64,000 bases of DNA from Pseudomonadota bacterium (lineage in GTDB: Bacteria; Pseudomonadota; Alphaproteobacteria; Rhodospirillales; Magnetospirillaceae). Below are positions 39,446 to 47,614 of this stretch, one piece after another. The notes beneath the pieces were generated by a model. The model did not search any database. It saw only the letters and a program-made list of their open reading frames with translations, and was not told the DNA's origin. The translations under genes and the position numbers were made by a program. The stretch lies in assembly GCA_021782815.1 (NCBI GenBank), contig JAJXUO010000005.1, positions 1 to 64,000 on the forward strand. Reading direction: 5' to 3'. Every line of letters begins with the position of its first letter. Position 1 is the first letter of the stretch.

Positions 39446-39461
39446 TGGCATGCCGCTTGCC
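39446..39461 (+). promoter_or_regulatory. Sigma-54 (-24/-12) promoter
   Basis: TGGCATGCCGCTTGCC keeps the diagnostic GG-N10-GC spacing and most of the TGGCAC-N5-TTGC consensus. It is about 90 bp before the GntP permease start and downstream of both inverted repeats. Confidence 0.8.
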
Positions 39462-39551
39462 CTTTGGAGGCACAAGAAGCCGCGCAACGGCTCCACCACA
39501 ACATCACGGCGACCGTCCCGCGAGGGGCCGCCGGAACGGGAGGTTTCATCC

Positions 39552-40946
39552 ATGAGTTTTCTTGTCTGCATCGGGGCCCTGGCCTTTCTGATGCTGGTGG
39601 CCTATCGCGGCTACAGCGTCATCCTCTTCGCCCCCGTCGCCGCCCTGGCGGCGGTGCTGCTCACCAACCCCGCCGCCGTGCTGCCGGTCTATAGCGGCCT
39701 GTTCATGGAGAACATGGTGGGGTTCGTGAAAAACTACTTTCCGGTCTTCATGCTGGGCGCGCTGTTCGGCAAGGTGATCGAACAGTCGGGCTTCGCCCGC
39801 TCCATCACCGCGGCGGTGATCGATCTGGTGGGGGCCGACCGCGCCATCCTGTCCATCGTCCTGGTCTGCGCCCTGCTCACCTACGGCGGCGTATCGCTGT
39901 TCGTGGTGGTGTTCGCCGTCTATCCCTTCGCCGCCGAGATGTTCCGCCAGAGCGACATCCCCAAACGGCTGATTCCCGGCACCATCGCCCTGGGGGCCTT
40001 CACCTTCACCATGGACAGCCTGCCCGGCACGCCGCAGATCCAGAACATCATTCCCACCACCTTTTTCAAGACCACCAGCATGGCCGCCCCGGTTCTGGGC
40101 AGCATCGGCGGCCTGTTCATCCTGGTAGTGGGCCTCGTTTACCTGAACTGGCGGCGGCGCACGGCGCAGGGACAGGGCGAAGGCTACGGCAAGGGGCATC
40201 TGAACGAACCCGAGGCGGTGGATCACCACGCCGTCGTCCATCCCCTGATCTCCGTGCTGCCGCTGTTCGTGGTGGGGATCGCCAATTTCGCCGTGACCAA
40301 ATGGATCGGCCCGGCCCTGTGGGGCACCGTCAGCCAGGTGGAGCTGGCCCCCGGCGGCAAGGTGCTGGTGCAGCCGGTCTCCAAGTTCCTCGGCATCTGG
40401 TCGGTGGAGATCGCCCTGCTGCTGGGCATCCTGACGGTGGTGGCCTTCGCCTGGAAGGCGGTGCGGCCGCGCTTCGCCGAGGGCAGCAAGGCCGCCGTGG
40501 CCGGATCGCTGCTGGCGGCCATCAACACCGCCTCGGAATACGGCTTCGGCTCGGTGATCGCCGCCCTGCCCGGCTTCCTGGTGATCAAGAACGCCCTGAC
40601 CGCCATCCCCAATCCCCTGGTCAACGAGGCCCTGACCGTCACCACCCTGGCCGGGGTCACCGGCTCGGCCTCGGGCGGCATGGGCATCGCCCTGGCCGCC
40701 ATGGCCGATCAGTTCACCGCCGCCGCCCATGCCGCCGGCATTCCCCTGGAGGTGCTGCACCGCGTGGCGGCCATGGCCTCGGGCGGCATGGACACCCTGC
40801 CCCACAACGGCGCCGTCATCACCCTGCTGGCGGTGACCGGCCTCACCCACGCCCAATCCTACAAGGACGTGTTCGCCATCACCTGCATCAAGACCCTGGC
40901 GGTGTTCGTGGTCATCGGCACCTATTACGCCACCGGTCTGGTGTGA
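39552..40946 (+). CDS. GntP-family permease, probable hydroxybutyrate/acetoacetate importer
   Basis: 464 residues with about 12 hydrophobic helices. Family features include TYGGVSLFVVVFAVYPFAAEMFR, MDSLPGTPQIQNIIPT and ASGGMDTLPHNGAVITLLAVTG. GntP members carry gluconate and related hydroxy acids; gene order with 3-hydroxybutyrate dehydrogenase and a 3-oxoacid CoA transferase points to D-3-hydroxybutyrate or acetoacetate here. Start has GGGAGG upstream and follows the -24/-12 promoter. Confidence 0.88.
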   Translation: MSFLVCIGALAFLMLVAYRGYSVILFAPVAALAAVLLTNPAAVLPVYSGLFMENMVGFVKNYFPVFMLGALFGKVIEQSGFARSITAAVIDLVGADRAILSIVLVCALLTYGGVSLFVVVFAVYPFAAEMFRQSDIPKRLIPGTIALGAFTFTMDSLPGTPQIQNIIPTTFFKTTSMAAPVLGSIGGLFILVVGLVYLNWRRRTAQGQGEGYGKGHLNEPEAVDHHAVVHPLISVLPLFVVGIANFAVTKWIGPALWGTVSQVELAPGGKVLVQPVSKFLGIWSVEIALLLGILTVVAFAWKAVRPRFAEGSKAAVAGSLLAAINTASEYGFGSVIAALPGFLVIKNALTAIPNPLVNEALTVTTLAGVTGSASGGMGIALAAMADQFTAAAHAAGIPLEVLHRVAAMASGGMDTLPHNGAVITLLAVTGLTHAQSYKDVFAITCIKTLAVFVVIGTYYATGLV

Positions 40947-40963
40947 CCCAGGAAGGATCTACC

Positions 40964-41746
40964 ATGCTGAAAGGACGCAGCGCCGTCATCACCGGCTCCA
41001 CCAGCGGCATCGGCGCGGGCATTGCCCGCGCCCTGGCCGCCCAGGGCGCCGATATTCTGCTGAACGGCTTCGGCGCGGCCGAGGCCATCGAAAGCTTGCG
41101 TGCCGGCCTTGCCGCCGAATTCGGCGTCAGGGTGCTCTATCACGGCGCCGACCTGGCCCGGGCCGAGCACTGCGACGCCCTGGTGCGAACGGCCGAGGAG
41201 GCGTTCGGCCGCCTCGACATCCTGGTGAACAACGCCGGGATCCAGCATGTGGCCCGGGTGGAGGATTTTCCGCCGTCGCGCTGGGACGCCGTGCTGGCGG
41301 TGAACCTCTCCTCGGTGTTCCACACCACCCGCGCCGCCCTGCCCGGCATGCGGGCCCGCGGCTGGGGGCGGCTGATCAATGTGGCCTCGGTGCACGGATT
41401 GGTGGCCTCGGCCGAAAAGGCGGCCTATGTGGCCGCCAAGCACGGCGTGGTGGGGCTCACCAAGGTGGTGGCCCTGGAAAATGCCGAAAGTCCAGTCACC
41501 TGCAACGCCATCTGCCCCGGCTGGGTGCTGACCCCGCTGGTGGAGGCCCAGATCGCCGCCCGCGCCGCCCGCGAGGGCATCCCCGTACCCCAGGCCGAGC
41601 GCGAGCTTCTGCTGGAAAAACAGCCCTCGGGCCGCTTTACCACCGTGGAGCAGCTGGGCGGCCTCGCCGTCTTCCTCTGCTCGGAGGCCGCCGCCAACAT
41701 CACCGGCGCCACCCTGCCGGTGGACGGCGGCTGGCTGGCCCGCTGA
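40964..41746 (+). CDS. bdhA: 3-hydroxybutyrate dehydrogenase (SDR)
   Basis: 260-residue classical SDR: cofactor motif TGSTSGIGAGIA, NNAG (VNNAGIQHV), catalytic Ser in NVASVHGLVAS, Tyr-Lys in YVAAKHG. The segments AICPGWVLTPLVE and LLLEKQPSGRFTT are typical of D-3-hydroxybutyrate dehydrogenases, which oxidise 3-hydroxybutyrate to acetoacetate with NAD. Neighbouring CoA-transferase genes then activate acetoacetate. Confidence 0.9.
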   Translation: MLKGRSAVITGSTSGIGAGIARALAAQGADILLNGFGAAEAIESLRAGLAAEFGVRVLYHGADLARAEHCDALVRTAEEAFGRLDILVNNAGIQHVARVEDFPPSRWDAVLAVNLSSVFHTTRAALPGMRARGWGRLINVASVHGLVASAEKAAYVAAKHGVVGLTKVVALENAESPVTCNAICPGWVLTPLVEAQIAARAAREGIPVPQAERELLLEKQPSGRFTTVEQLGGLAVFLCSEAAANITGATLPVDGGWLAR

Positions 41747-41774
41747 CCCCCCTAGACGACACAAGGACATCGGA

Positions 41775-42437
41775 ATGAACAAGGCCATTTCCGCCGCCGC
41801 CGCCGCCGAACGCATCGCCGACGGCGCGGTGATCATGATCGGCGGCTTCATGGGGGTGGGCAGCCCGCACCGCCTGATCGAGGAGCTGGTGCGCCAGAAG
41901 CGCGCCGGTCTTACCATCATCGCCAACGACAGCGCCCGCCCCGGCGTCGGCATCGGCAAACTGATCGACGCCCGTGCCGTGCGCCGCCTCATCGCCACCC
42001 ATATCGGCACCAATCCGGAAACCCAGCGCCAGATGATCGCCGGAGAGCTCGCGGTGGATCTGGTGCCGCAGGGCACCCTGGCCGAACGCATCCGCGCCGC
42101 CGGGCACGGCCTGGGCGGGGTGCTCACCCCCACCGGGGTCGGCACCATCGCCGCCGAGGGCAAGCAGACCCTGGAGGTGGACGGCCGCGCCTTCCTGCTG
42201 GAAAAGCCCCTGGCCGCCGATGTCGCCCTGATCGGCTGCCACCGCGCCGACTATAACGGCAATCTCGACTATTCCCTCACCGCCCGCAACTTCAACCCCC
42301 TGATGGCCATGGCCGCCGGTCTGGTCATCGCCGAACCCGACGCCGTGGTGCCGGTGGGGGTGATCCCGCCCGACGCCGTGGTCACCCCCCATGTGCTGGT
42401 GGATCTGTTCGTGCAAGGAGATCATCGTCATGGATGA
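41775..42437 (+). CDS. atoD: 3-oxoacid CoA-transferase subunit A
   Basis: 220 residues of the family I CoA-transferase alpha subunit: AAERIADGAVIMIGGFMGVGSPHRLIEELV and TPTGVGT. With subunit B it moves CoA from an acyl-CoA (succinyl- or acetyl-CoA) to acetoacetate. Which donor is used cannot be told from sequence (atoD or scoA). Overlaps the subunit B start by 8 nt. Confidence 0.92.
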   Translation: MNKAISAAAAAERIADGAVIMIGGFMGVGSPHRLIEELVRQKRAGLTIIANDSARPGVGIGKLIDARAVRRLIATHIGTNPETQRQMIAGELAVDLVPQGTLAERIRAAGHGLGGVLTPTGVGTIAAEGKQTLEVDGRAFLLEKPLAADVALIGCHRADYNGNLDYSLTARNFNPLMAMAAGLVIAEPDAVVPVGVIPPDAVVTPHVLVDLFVQGDHRHG

Positions 42438-43086
42438 CAAGACCATTATCGCCCGACGGGTGGCCCGCGAGATGAAAAGCGGCCAGCTGGTCAATCTGGG
42501 CATCGGCCTGCCCACCACCGTGGCCCGCTATCTGCCCACCGGGATCGAGGTGTTCTTCCAATCGGAAAACGGCATCATCGGCATGGCGCCGGTGCCGGCG
42601 GAAGGCCTGGAAAACGACAGCCTGTCGGATGCCGGCGGCAGCCCCATCGGCGCCGTGGCCGGCGCCGCCGCCTTCGACAGCTGCACCTCGTTCGGCCTGA
42701 TCCGCGGCGGCCATCTCGATGTCACCGTGCTGGGCGGCCTGCAGGTGGACGAACAGGGCCGCCTGGCCAACTGGATGGTGCCGGGCAGGATGGTGCCCGG
42801 CATGGGCGGGGCCATGGATCTGGTCAGCGGCGCCCGCCGGGTGATCGTGGCCATGACCCACACCGCCAAGGGCGAGGCCAAGATCCTGCCCCGCTGCACC
42901 CTGCCCCTGACCTCGGTGCGGCGGGTGGATCTTCTGGTGACCGAACTGGCGGTGATCGAACCCACGGCGCAGGGGCTGCTGCTGCGGGAAACCGCGCCGG
43001 GGGTCAGCGTCGATCAGGTGCTGGCCGCCACCGCCGCCCGCCTGATCGTGCCCGATCAGGTGGGGGTGATGGCCCTGGCCGCCTGA
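42430..43086 (+). CDS. atoA: 3-oxoacid CoA-transferase subunit B
   Basis: 218 residues from [10 protein letters not shown]. It contains the catalytic Glu in the [11 protein letters not shown] motif and the GLGxP-like NLGIGLPT loop, [15 protein letters not shown] and [16 protein letters not shown]. Forms the heterotetramer with subunit A. Last gene of the operon; it ends directly against the stop of a convergent hypothetical gene. Confidence 0.93.
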   Translation: MDDKTIIARRVAREMKSGQLVNLGIGLPTTVARYLPTGIEVFFQSENGIIGMAPVPAEGLENDSLSDAGGSPIGAVAGAAAFDSCTSFGLIRGGHLDVTVLGGLQVDEQGRLANWMVPGRMVPGMGGAMDLVSGARRVIVAMTHTAKGEAKILPRCTLPLTSVRRVDLLVTELAVIEPTAQGLLLRETAPGVSVDQVLAATAARLIVPDQVGVMALAA

Positions 43087-43545
43087 TCAGGACAGGGTGT
43101 TGGCGGCGGTGGCAACGCTGGAGGCGCCGCTGGCCGCCGCCGTCACCCCGCCGCTGGTTCCCAGATTTTCCGTCATCTTCTTTTTCAGATATTGCTGGAA
43201 CGCCGCCTGCAGCTTGGTCTTCTGATCGGCCGGCAGGGCGTTGTACTCGGCCTTGCTGATATGCTGGGCGTTCAGCCAGGCGTCGAACATGCGCTGCACC
43301 GGCGTTTCCTTCATGTAGGACATGAAATCCTGCACCGCCGCATCGGAATTGCGGGTCCACGAAACCGACGAACTGCTGCCGCTGCTGGAACTGGTACTGG
43401 AGGCACTGCTGGTGCTGGCCGCGTTTTTGTTCCCCGCCGCCAGAGCGGCCTGCAAGGTTTCCTGAAACGACGCGCCGCTCTGCGTGCCGCCGCTCCGGCT
43501 GCTCGCGCTGCGTCCCGATGATGCCGTAACGCCATAGATCTGCAT
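43087..43545 (-). CDS. Hypothetical Ser-rich protein
   Basis: 152 residues from MQIYGVTASS with GGGAG upstream. Residues about 45-65 are a Ser/Thr/Ala low-complexity run; the centre has a helical region (VQDFMSYMKETPVQRMFDAWLNAQHISKAEYNALPADQKTKL) and a basic YLKKKM helix. No signal peptide. No family recognised. Layout (disordered N-terminus, helical C-terminal half) resembles small regulatory or flagellum-linked proteins, but nothing nearby supports that. Confidence 0.65.
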   Translation of the reverse strand: MQIYGVTASSGRSASSRSGGTQSGASFQETLQAALAAGNKNAASTSSASSTSSSSGSSSSVSWTRNSDAAVQDFMSYMKETPVQRMFDAWLNAQHISKAEYNALPADQKTKLQAAFQQYLKKKMTENLGTSGGVTAAASGASSVATAANTLS

Positions 43546-43816
43546 GTGAGATCTCCCATGTTGCCCTTGCGCGCCGCGGACTGGCGGCGCACACCCCAAA
43601 CGGGAAGGCGGCATTCAGATTTCATGCCAGGGTCATGCAACGAAAAAACGCTTTTCTTTCAAACCCGCAGCTTGTGCCGGGCGGCAAAAATTGCCGGGTC
43701 GGGCGGCACATTTTACCCGCCGCCGGGCGCTCATCGCGCCAACACGGCGAAAATTCCCTTGCAAACGAACACCGATCCCGCGTTCACCCGATGACCCTGG
43801 ACACCGCACAGCACGA
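43546..43816. other. Upstream part of long intergenic region
   Basis: About 270 bp with no convincing ORF. It holds short inverted motifs (for example GGGCGGCAAAAATTGCCGGG and CGGGCGGCACATTTTACCCGCCG near 43679-43725), which may serve as the end of a transcript; nothing else was recognised. The riboswitch promoter follows. Confidence 0.35.
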
Positions 43817-43844
43817 TTGACGTGGCGCCCATCAGGCCTATCAT
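43817..43844 (+). promoter_or_regulatory. Sigma-70 type promoter of the fluoride riboswitch transcript
   Basis: TTGACG (43817-43822), 16-bp spacer, TATCAT (43839-43844). The predicted start (about 43850-43852) falls just at the first base of the aptamer, which strongly supports the pair. Confidence 0.65.
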
Positions 43845-43852
43845 GGCGGGAA

Positions 43853-43902
43853 GGGAATGGAGTCTCCCTTAAACCGCCGCAAGGCTGATGACTCCTACCG
43901 CG
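43853..43902 (+). ncRNA. Fluoride riboswitch (crcB motif)
   Basis: The aptamer reads GGGAATGGAGTCTCCCTT, then AAACCGCCGCAAGG, then CTGATGACTCCTACCGC. P1 GGGA / TCCC, a long-range helix GGAGTC / GACTCC, and P3 GCC-GCAA-GGC can all form, and the invariant GCTGATGxCTCCTAC 3' segment is present. These match known crcB aptamers. A second hairpin with arms ACCGCG / CGCGGT follows and may be the expression platform. The next gene starts 128 nt downstream. No crcB or ClC-type exporter is in the window. Confidence 0.9.
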
Positions 43903-44029
43903 TGGATGAAATCGTCCGCGGTGGGATGTCGTGTCGACCCGCCGCCGTCAGGAAGAGAGCGGGTCCTCGTCAGACGCTCCCCCTCCCTCCCCTTCATCAC
44001 CGCCTCAACACCGCAAGGAGTCGCGTCCG

Positions 44030-44722
44030 ATGACGTATACCCATGAAGTCGAACAGATGTGCCGGGTCGCCCGGGGCCCCAATCACGGTCCCGCCCCCAT
44101 TCCGCAAGAGGGGCGCTGGACCAAGGCGCGGGAGGTTTCCGACATTTGCGGCCTGACCCACGGCGTGGGCTGGTGCGCCCCGCAGCAGGGGGCCTGCAAA
44201 CTGACCCTGAACGTCAAGAACGGCATTATCGAGGAGGCGCTGGTGGAAACCATCGGCTGCACCGGCATGACCCATTCGGCGGCCATGGCCGCCGAGATCC
44301 TGCCGGGCAAGACCATCCTTGAGGCCCTGAACACCGATCTGGTGTGCGATGCCATCAACGTCGCCATGCGCGAGATCTTCCTGCAGATCGCCTATGGCCG
44401 CACCCAGACCGCTTTTTCCGAGGGCGGCCTGCCCATCGGCGCCGGACTGGAGGATCTGGGCAAGGGCCTGCGCAGCGTCACCGGCACCATGTACGGCACC
44501 AGCGCCAGGGGGCCGCGCTATCTGGAGATGGCCGAGGGGTATGTGACCAAACTGGCGCTGGACGCCGACGACGAGATCATCGGCTACGCGTTCGTGCAGC
44601 TCGGGGTGATGATGGACCATATCGCCAAGGGCATGGAGCCGAGCGCCGCCCTGGCCAAGGCTTCCGGCAGTTACGGCCGTTTCGCCGAGGCCGTCAAGAT
44701 CATCAACCCGCGCCAGGCATAG
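44030..44722 (+). CDS. NifU/IscU-like iron-sulfur scaffold protein
   Basis: 230 residues, start with AAGGAG upstream. The NifU-N-like portion has Cys-containing motifs GVGWCAPQQGACKLTL, ETIGCTGMTHSAAMAAEIL (aligning with the scaffold's central Cys) and NTDLVCDAIN. The rest (FSEGGLPIGAGLEDLGKGLRSVTGTMYGTSARGPRYLEMAEGY) is conserved in the scaffold subfamily that travels with GGGtGRT genes. Actual cluster binding is inference. It is under the fluoride riboswitch and 12 nt from the next gene. Confidence 0.82.
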   Translation: MTYTHEVEQMCRVARGPNHGPAPIPQEGRWTKAREVSDICGLTHGVGWCAPQQGACKLTLNVKNGIIEEALVETIGCTGMTHSAAMAAEILPGKTILEALNTDLVCDAINVAMREIFLQIAYGRTQTAFSEGGLPIGAGLEDLGKGLRSVTGTMYGTSARGPRYLEMAEGYVTKLALDADDEIIGYAFVQLGVMMDHIAKGMEPSAALAKASGSYGRFAEAVKIINPRQA

Positions 44723-44734
44723 GGAGAGCCCGCC

Positions 44735-45733
44735 ATGATCACCTTCGAAGGATATGAGCGCCGCATCGCCCGGATTTCCGCCTTCCTGGCCGCGTATGGC
44801 CTGGCCTCGCTGGAGGCGGCCGAACAATGCTGCCGGGACAAGGGCGTGGATGTGCGCCAGATCGTGAAATCCATTCAGCCCATCGCGTTCGAAAATGCCG
44901 GCTGGGCCTATCTCATCGGCGCGGCGGCGGCCATCCGCCAGGGCCAGAACGCGGCCGCCGAGATCGCCGAAACCCTGGGCCGGGGCCTGCAGGCCTTCTG
45001 CATCCCCGGTTCGGTGGCCGACGACCGCAAGGTGGGGCTGGGGCACGGCAATCTGGCCTCGCGGCTGCTGCGCGAGGAAACCGGCTGCTTCGCCTTCTGC
45101 GCCGGGCACGAAAGCTTCGCGGCGGCGGAAGGGGCCATCGGCCTGGCCCGTTCGGCCAACGCCGCCCGCCGAACGCCGCTGCGGGTGATCCTGAACGGCC
45201 TGGGCAAGGACGCCGCCCAGATCATTTCCCGCGTCAACGGCTTCACCCATGTGGAAACGGTGTTCGATTACGCCGATGGTCGCCTGGAGGTCACCCGCAG
45301 CAAGGCCTATTCCAGCGGCGAGCGGGCCATGGTGCGCTGCTACGGCGCCGACGACGTGCGGGAAGGCGTCGCCATCATGCATCTGGAAAATGTCGATGTG
45401 GCCATCACCGGCAACTCCACCAATCCCACCCGGTTCCAGCATCCGGTGATGGGCGTTTACAAGAAGGAACGGCTGGACCAGGGCAAGCCGTTCTTCTCGG
45501 TGGCCTCGGGCGGCGGCACCGGACGCACCCTGCATCCCGACAATATGGGCGCCGGCCCGGCTTCCTACGGCATGACCGACACCATGGGCCGCATGCATTC
45601 CGACGCCCAGTTCGCCGGATCGTCCTCGGTACCGGCCCATGTGGAAATGATGGGGCTGATCGGCATGGGCAACAATCCCATGGTGGGAGCCTCGGTGGCG
45701 GTGGCCGTGGCGGTGCAGCAGGCCATGACCTGA
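44735..45733 (+). CDS. GGGtGRT protein family member
   Basis: 332 residues including the motif SGGGTGRTLHPDNMGAGPASYGMTDTMGRMHSD that names the family. No signal peptide. ITFEGYERRIARISAFLAAYGL opens it, with a GHGNLASRLLREETGCFAFCAGHES segment in the middle. Function is unknown; members are usually paired with a NifU-like gene, as here. It shares a transcript with the scaffold protein under a fluoride riboswitch, which suggests a role in fluoride stress or in protecting a fluoride-sensitive metal pathway. Confidence 0.88.
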   Translation: MITFEGYERRIARISAFLAAYGLASLEAAEQCCRDKGVDVRQIVKSIQPIAFENAGWAYLIGAAAAIRQGQNAAAEIAETLGRGLQAFCIPGSVADDRKVGLGHGNLASRLLREETGCFAFCAGHESFAAAEGAIGLARSANAARRTPLRVILNGLGKDAAQIISRVNGFTHVETVFDYADGRLEVTRSKAYSSGERAMVRCYGADDVREGVAIMHLENVDVAITGNSTNPTRFQHPVMGVYKKERLDQGKPFFSVASGGGTGRTLHPDNMGAGPASYGMTDTMGRMHSDAQFAGSSSVPAHVEMMGLIGMGNNPMVGASVAVAVAVQQAMT

Positions 45734-45752
45734 ACGGACGGCGGGGGGCGGC

Positions 45753-45804
45753 GCCTTGCTCCTAACCGGCGTCGCGATGAGCCCTGCTCACCGCGACTTG
45801 GTAT
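45753..45804. repeat. Dispersed palindromic repeat, copy C (right half only)
   Basis: GCCTTGCTCCTAACCGGCGT followed by a hairpin TCGCGATGAG / CTCACCGCGA (one mismatch) and TTGGTAT. Matches the right halves of copies A and D. Lies between two convergent genes. Confidence 0.8.
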
Positions 45805-45810
45805 GAAAGG

Positions 45811-46665
45811 TTATTCGCAACAGGCAAAGGCTCTCAACGCCTCGACGTCTTCTATATAGATGCAGCGGCTATGCGTTCGTACGCCGTGTCCTCTCAGCGC
45901 GACGAACGCCCGTGACAGGGTTTCCGGCATCATCCCCAGACGGGCCGCCAGTACGCTCTTATCGAAGGCCAGACGGCAATCCCGGTGACGGCCGCCATCG
46001 GGAAACAAATCGGTCAGGAACACCGCCAGCCGTTGCGGCGCCGACAACCAGTAGGCATTTTCCAAGTCCTGGATCTGCCGTTCCAAACGCCGGCTCAGAT
46101 GCTCGGTGGTGCGCCGGGCCACCGAGCCGTACCGGGTGAGCGCCTCGAGAAAGCCCTCGGACGGCAATTCCAGCACACGGGAATCCCACACCGCTTCGAC
46201 TCCGGCGGCATAGGGCTGGGCCAAAAACAAATCCAGTTCCCCCAGACAGGCCCCGGCCTCGACGATGCGGTTCACCGTTATCACGCCGTTACGTCGGTTG
46301 CGGTATTCTTTCAGGCATCCCTCCAGCACCAGAAAGAGCGTGCGGGCGGCGTCGCCCTGATGGAACAGGCTGTCACCCCGGTAGAGAACCCGAACCCAGC
46401 CCTGATTGACCAGGGACAGCAGGGCGCCCTCCTCCATGCCGGCCAACAGGGTCGACTGCCGGATCACGCTCAGATCCGTCACCGTGAGAACGCCACGCTG
46501 CGATTTCAGCCGGGAATCTCGGCGATAATGGAATTCCCGCTGGCACATCCCCCGATCGACCTCCGATACGCGAATACAGACGCGGGGAATATTCGTTTTT
46601 CGGCAACCGTTACAACTCCGGTCTTCCGCGGAGGATGGAACAGTCATGAACAGCTTTTCCGGCAC
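45811..46665 (-). CDS. Crp/Fnr-family regulator with N-terminal cysteine cluster
   Basis: 284 residues if the GTG at 46665 is used; GGAGGAGGG lies directly upstream, whereas the ATG 10 codons earlier has none. N-terminal cysteines read SCNGCRKTNIPRVCIRV (C-x2-C-x8-C), not the C-x2-C-x5-C of Fnr. A cyclic-nucleotide-like domain (FHQGDAARTLFLVLEGCLKEYRN) and a C-terminal HTH (KSVLAARLGMMPETLSRAFVALRGHGV) follow. Downstream of tatA on the same strand, it could belong to the nos transcript. The effector is unknown. Confidence 0.82.
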   Translation of the reverse strand: MPEKLFMTVPSSAEDRSCNGCRKTNIPRVCIRVSEVDRGMCQREFHYRRDSRLKSQRGVLTVTDLSVIRQSTLLAGMEEGALLSLVNQGWVRVLYRGDSLFHQGDAARTLFLVLEGCLKEYRNRRNGVITVNRIVEAGACLGELDLFLAQPYAAGVEAVWDSRVLELPSEGFLEALTRYGSVARRTTEHLSRRLERQIQDLENAYWLSAPQRLAVFLTDLFPDGGRHRDCRLAFDKSVLAARLGMMPETLSRAFVALRGHGVRTHSRCIYIEDVEALRAFACCE

Positions 46666-46843
46666 GCGGCCCTCCTCCGAGCCACACGGTTTCATGAACC
46701 GCGATGATTCGGATCATCCCTAAAGTCTAAATCACCTTCCATCATGCTGCAGAGAGATGGACTCAAGCCTTGAGGCCGATCCCCGAACCGATTCAGGCCC
46801 GAGGCACCCGGCTCTAAACGAAATCCATATCTTTTAAGGTAGG

Positions 46844-47044
46844 TTACACGGAATCCGTTGGCGGGCGGCCAAGCGGCAACGTCGTGGCGGACGGGACCGG
46901 ATCATCGTTTTCCCGCATTTCCTTCTTGAAGGTTTTCACTCCCTTGGCCACGTCTCCCGCCAGGGATGAGAATTTATTGCCGCCAAACAGCAGCAGAGCG
47001 ATGACCAGTACGATCATCCAATGCCAGATGCTGAAACTGCCCAT
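46844..47044 (-). CDS. tatA: Twin-arginine translocase subunit TatA/TatE
   Basis: 66 residues: [43 protein letters not shown], i.e. a membrane helix, the FG hinge and an amphipathic helix. It sits after nosL, as in other nos clusters that carry a tatE. NosZ and NosX here both have Tat-type signals, so the extra subunit may serve their export. The main tatABC locus is not in the window. Confidence 0.93.
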   Translation of the reverse strand: MGSFSIWHWMIVLVIALLLFGGNKFSSLAGDVAKGVKTFKKEMRENDDPVPSATTLPLGRPPTDSV

Positions 47045-47086
47045 GATGGCTCTCCCTATCCGTCGATCGACCGGGATATTGTAACG

Positions 47087-47614
47087 TCACCGGACCGCGC
47101 CGCTTTCCAGCACGGCACGATCGATATGTTTGAAATCGGTGATCCGGCCGCCATGGACGGCCACGAAGGCCTGGGCCGAAGCGAAATCCGAAAACGGCAC
47201 GATCTCGGCGGTGGCGTCCATGCTGGCCGACTTGTCGCTGCCGACGACGAAAAAAGCCCGGCGCGCCTCCACCCAGGCCCCTGCCGGCGGATGTTTCCAA
47301 TCGGCACCGTGCCCCATGTCGTTGACCCAGATGGCGGCCACCGACTGTTCCACGCCATCGTCCATCAGCAGCCACGTGAAAGTATCGCGCACCGAGGAAA
47401 ACCACAGCGGCTGCTCCGCCGCCGCGCCATCGCCGCCGCTCAGAAACACCTGGCCCTTGGGGCCGGTATGTTCGGCCATATCCATATGGCAAATGGTGCC
47501 GGTATCCCCCGGCCCCGGTTCACGCGGCCGCGGCAGCGCGGCGGTCTTGCCGGGGCCGCAGGCCGTCAGCAACAGGCAGAGCGCGGCCACGGCCAAAACG
47601 GGGGTCCGGCTCAT
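47087..47614 (-). CDS. nosL: Copper chaperone lipoprotein NosL
   Basis: Delivers Cu(I) for the CuZ site of NosZ. 175 residues with lipobox LLTAC (Cys about 18) and the copper-binding CHMDM motif, then SGGDGAAAEQPLWFSSVRDTFTWLL. The start MSRTPVL overlaps the nosY stop by 4 nt. Confidence 0.93.
   Translation of the reverse strand: MSRTPVLAVAALCLLLTACGPGKTAALPRPREPGPGDTGTICHMDMAEHTGPKGQVFLSGGDGAAAEQPLWFSSVRDTFTWLLMDDGVEQSVAAIWVNDMGHGADWKHPPAGAWVEARRAFFVVGSDKSASMDATAEIVPFSDFASAQAFVAVHGGRITDFKHIDRAVLESGAVR

Noticed and set aside
46762-46774. CTCAAGCCTTGAG palindrome between tatA and the Crp/Fnr gene
   Set aside because: Short, does not match the TTGAY-N4-RTCAA box, and no second copy found.
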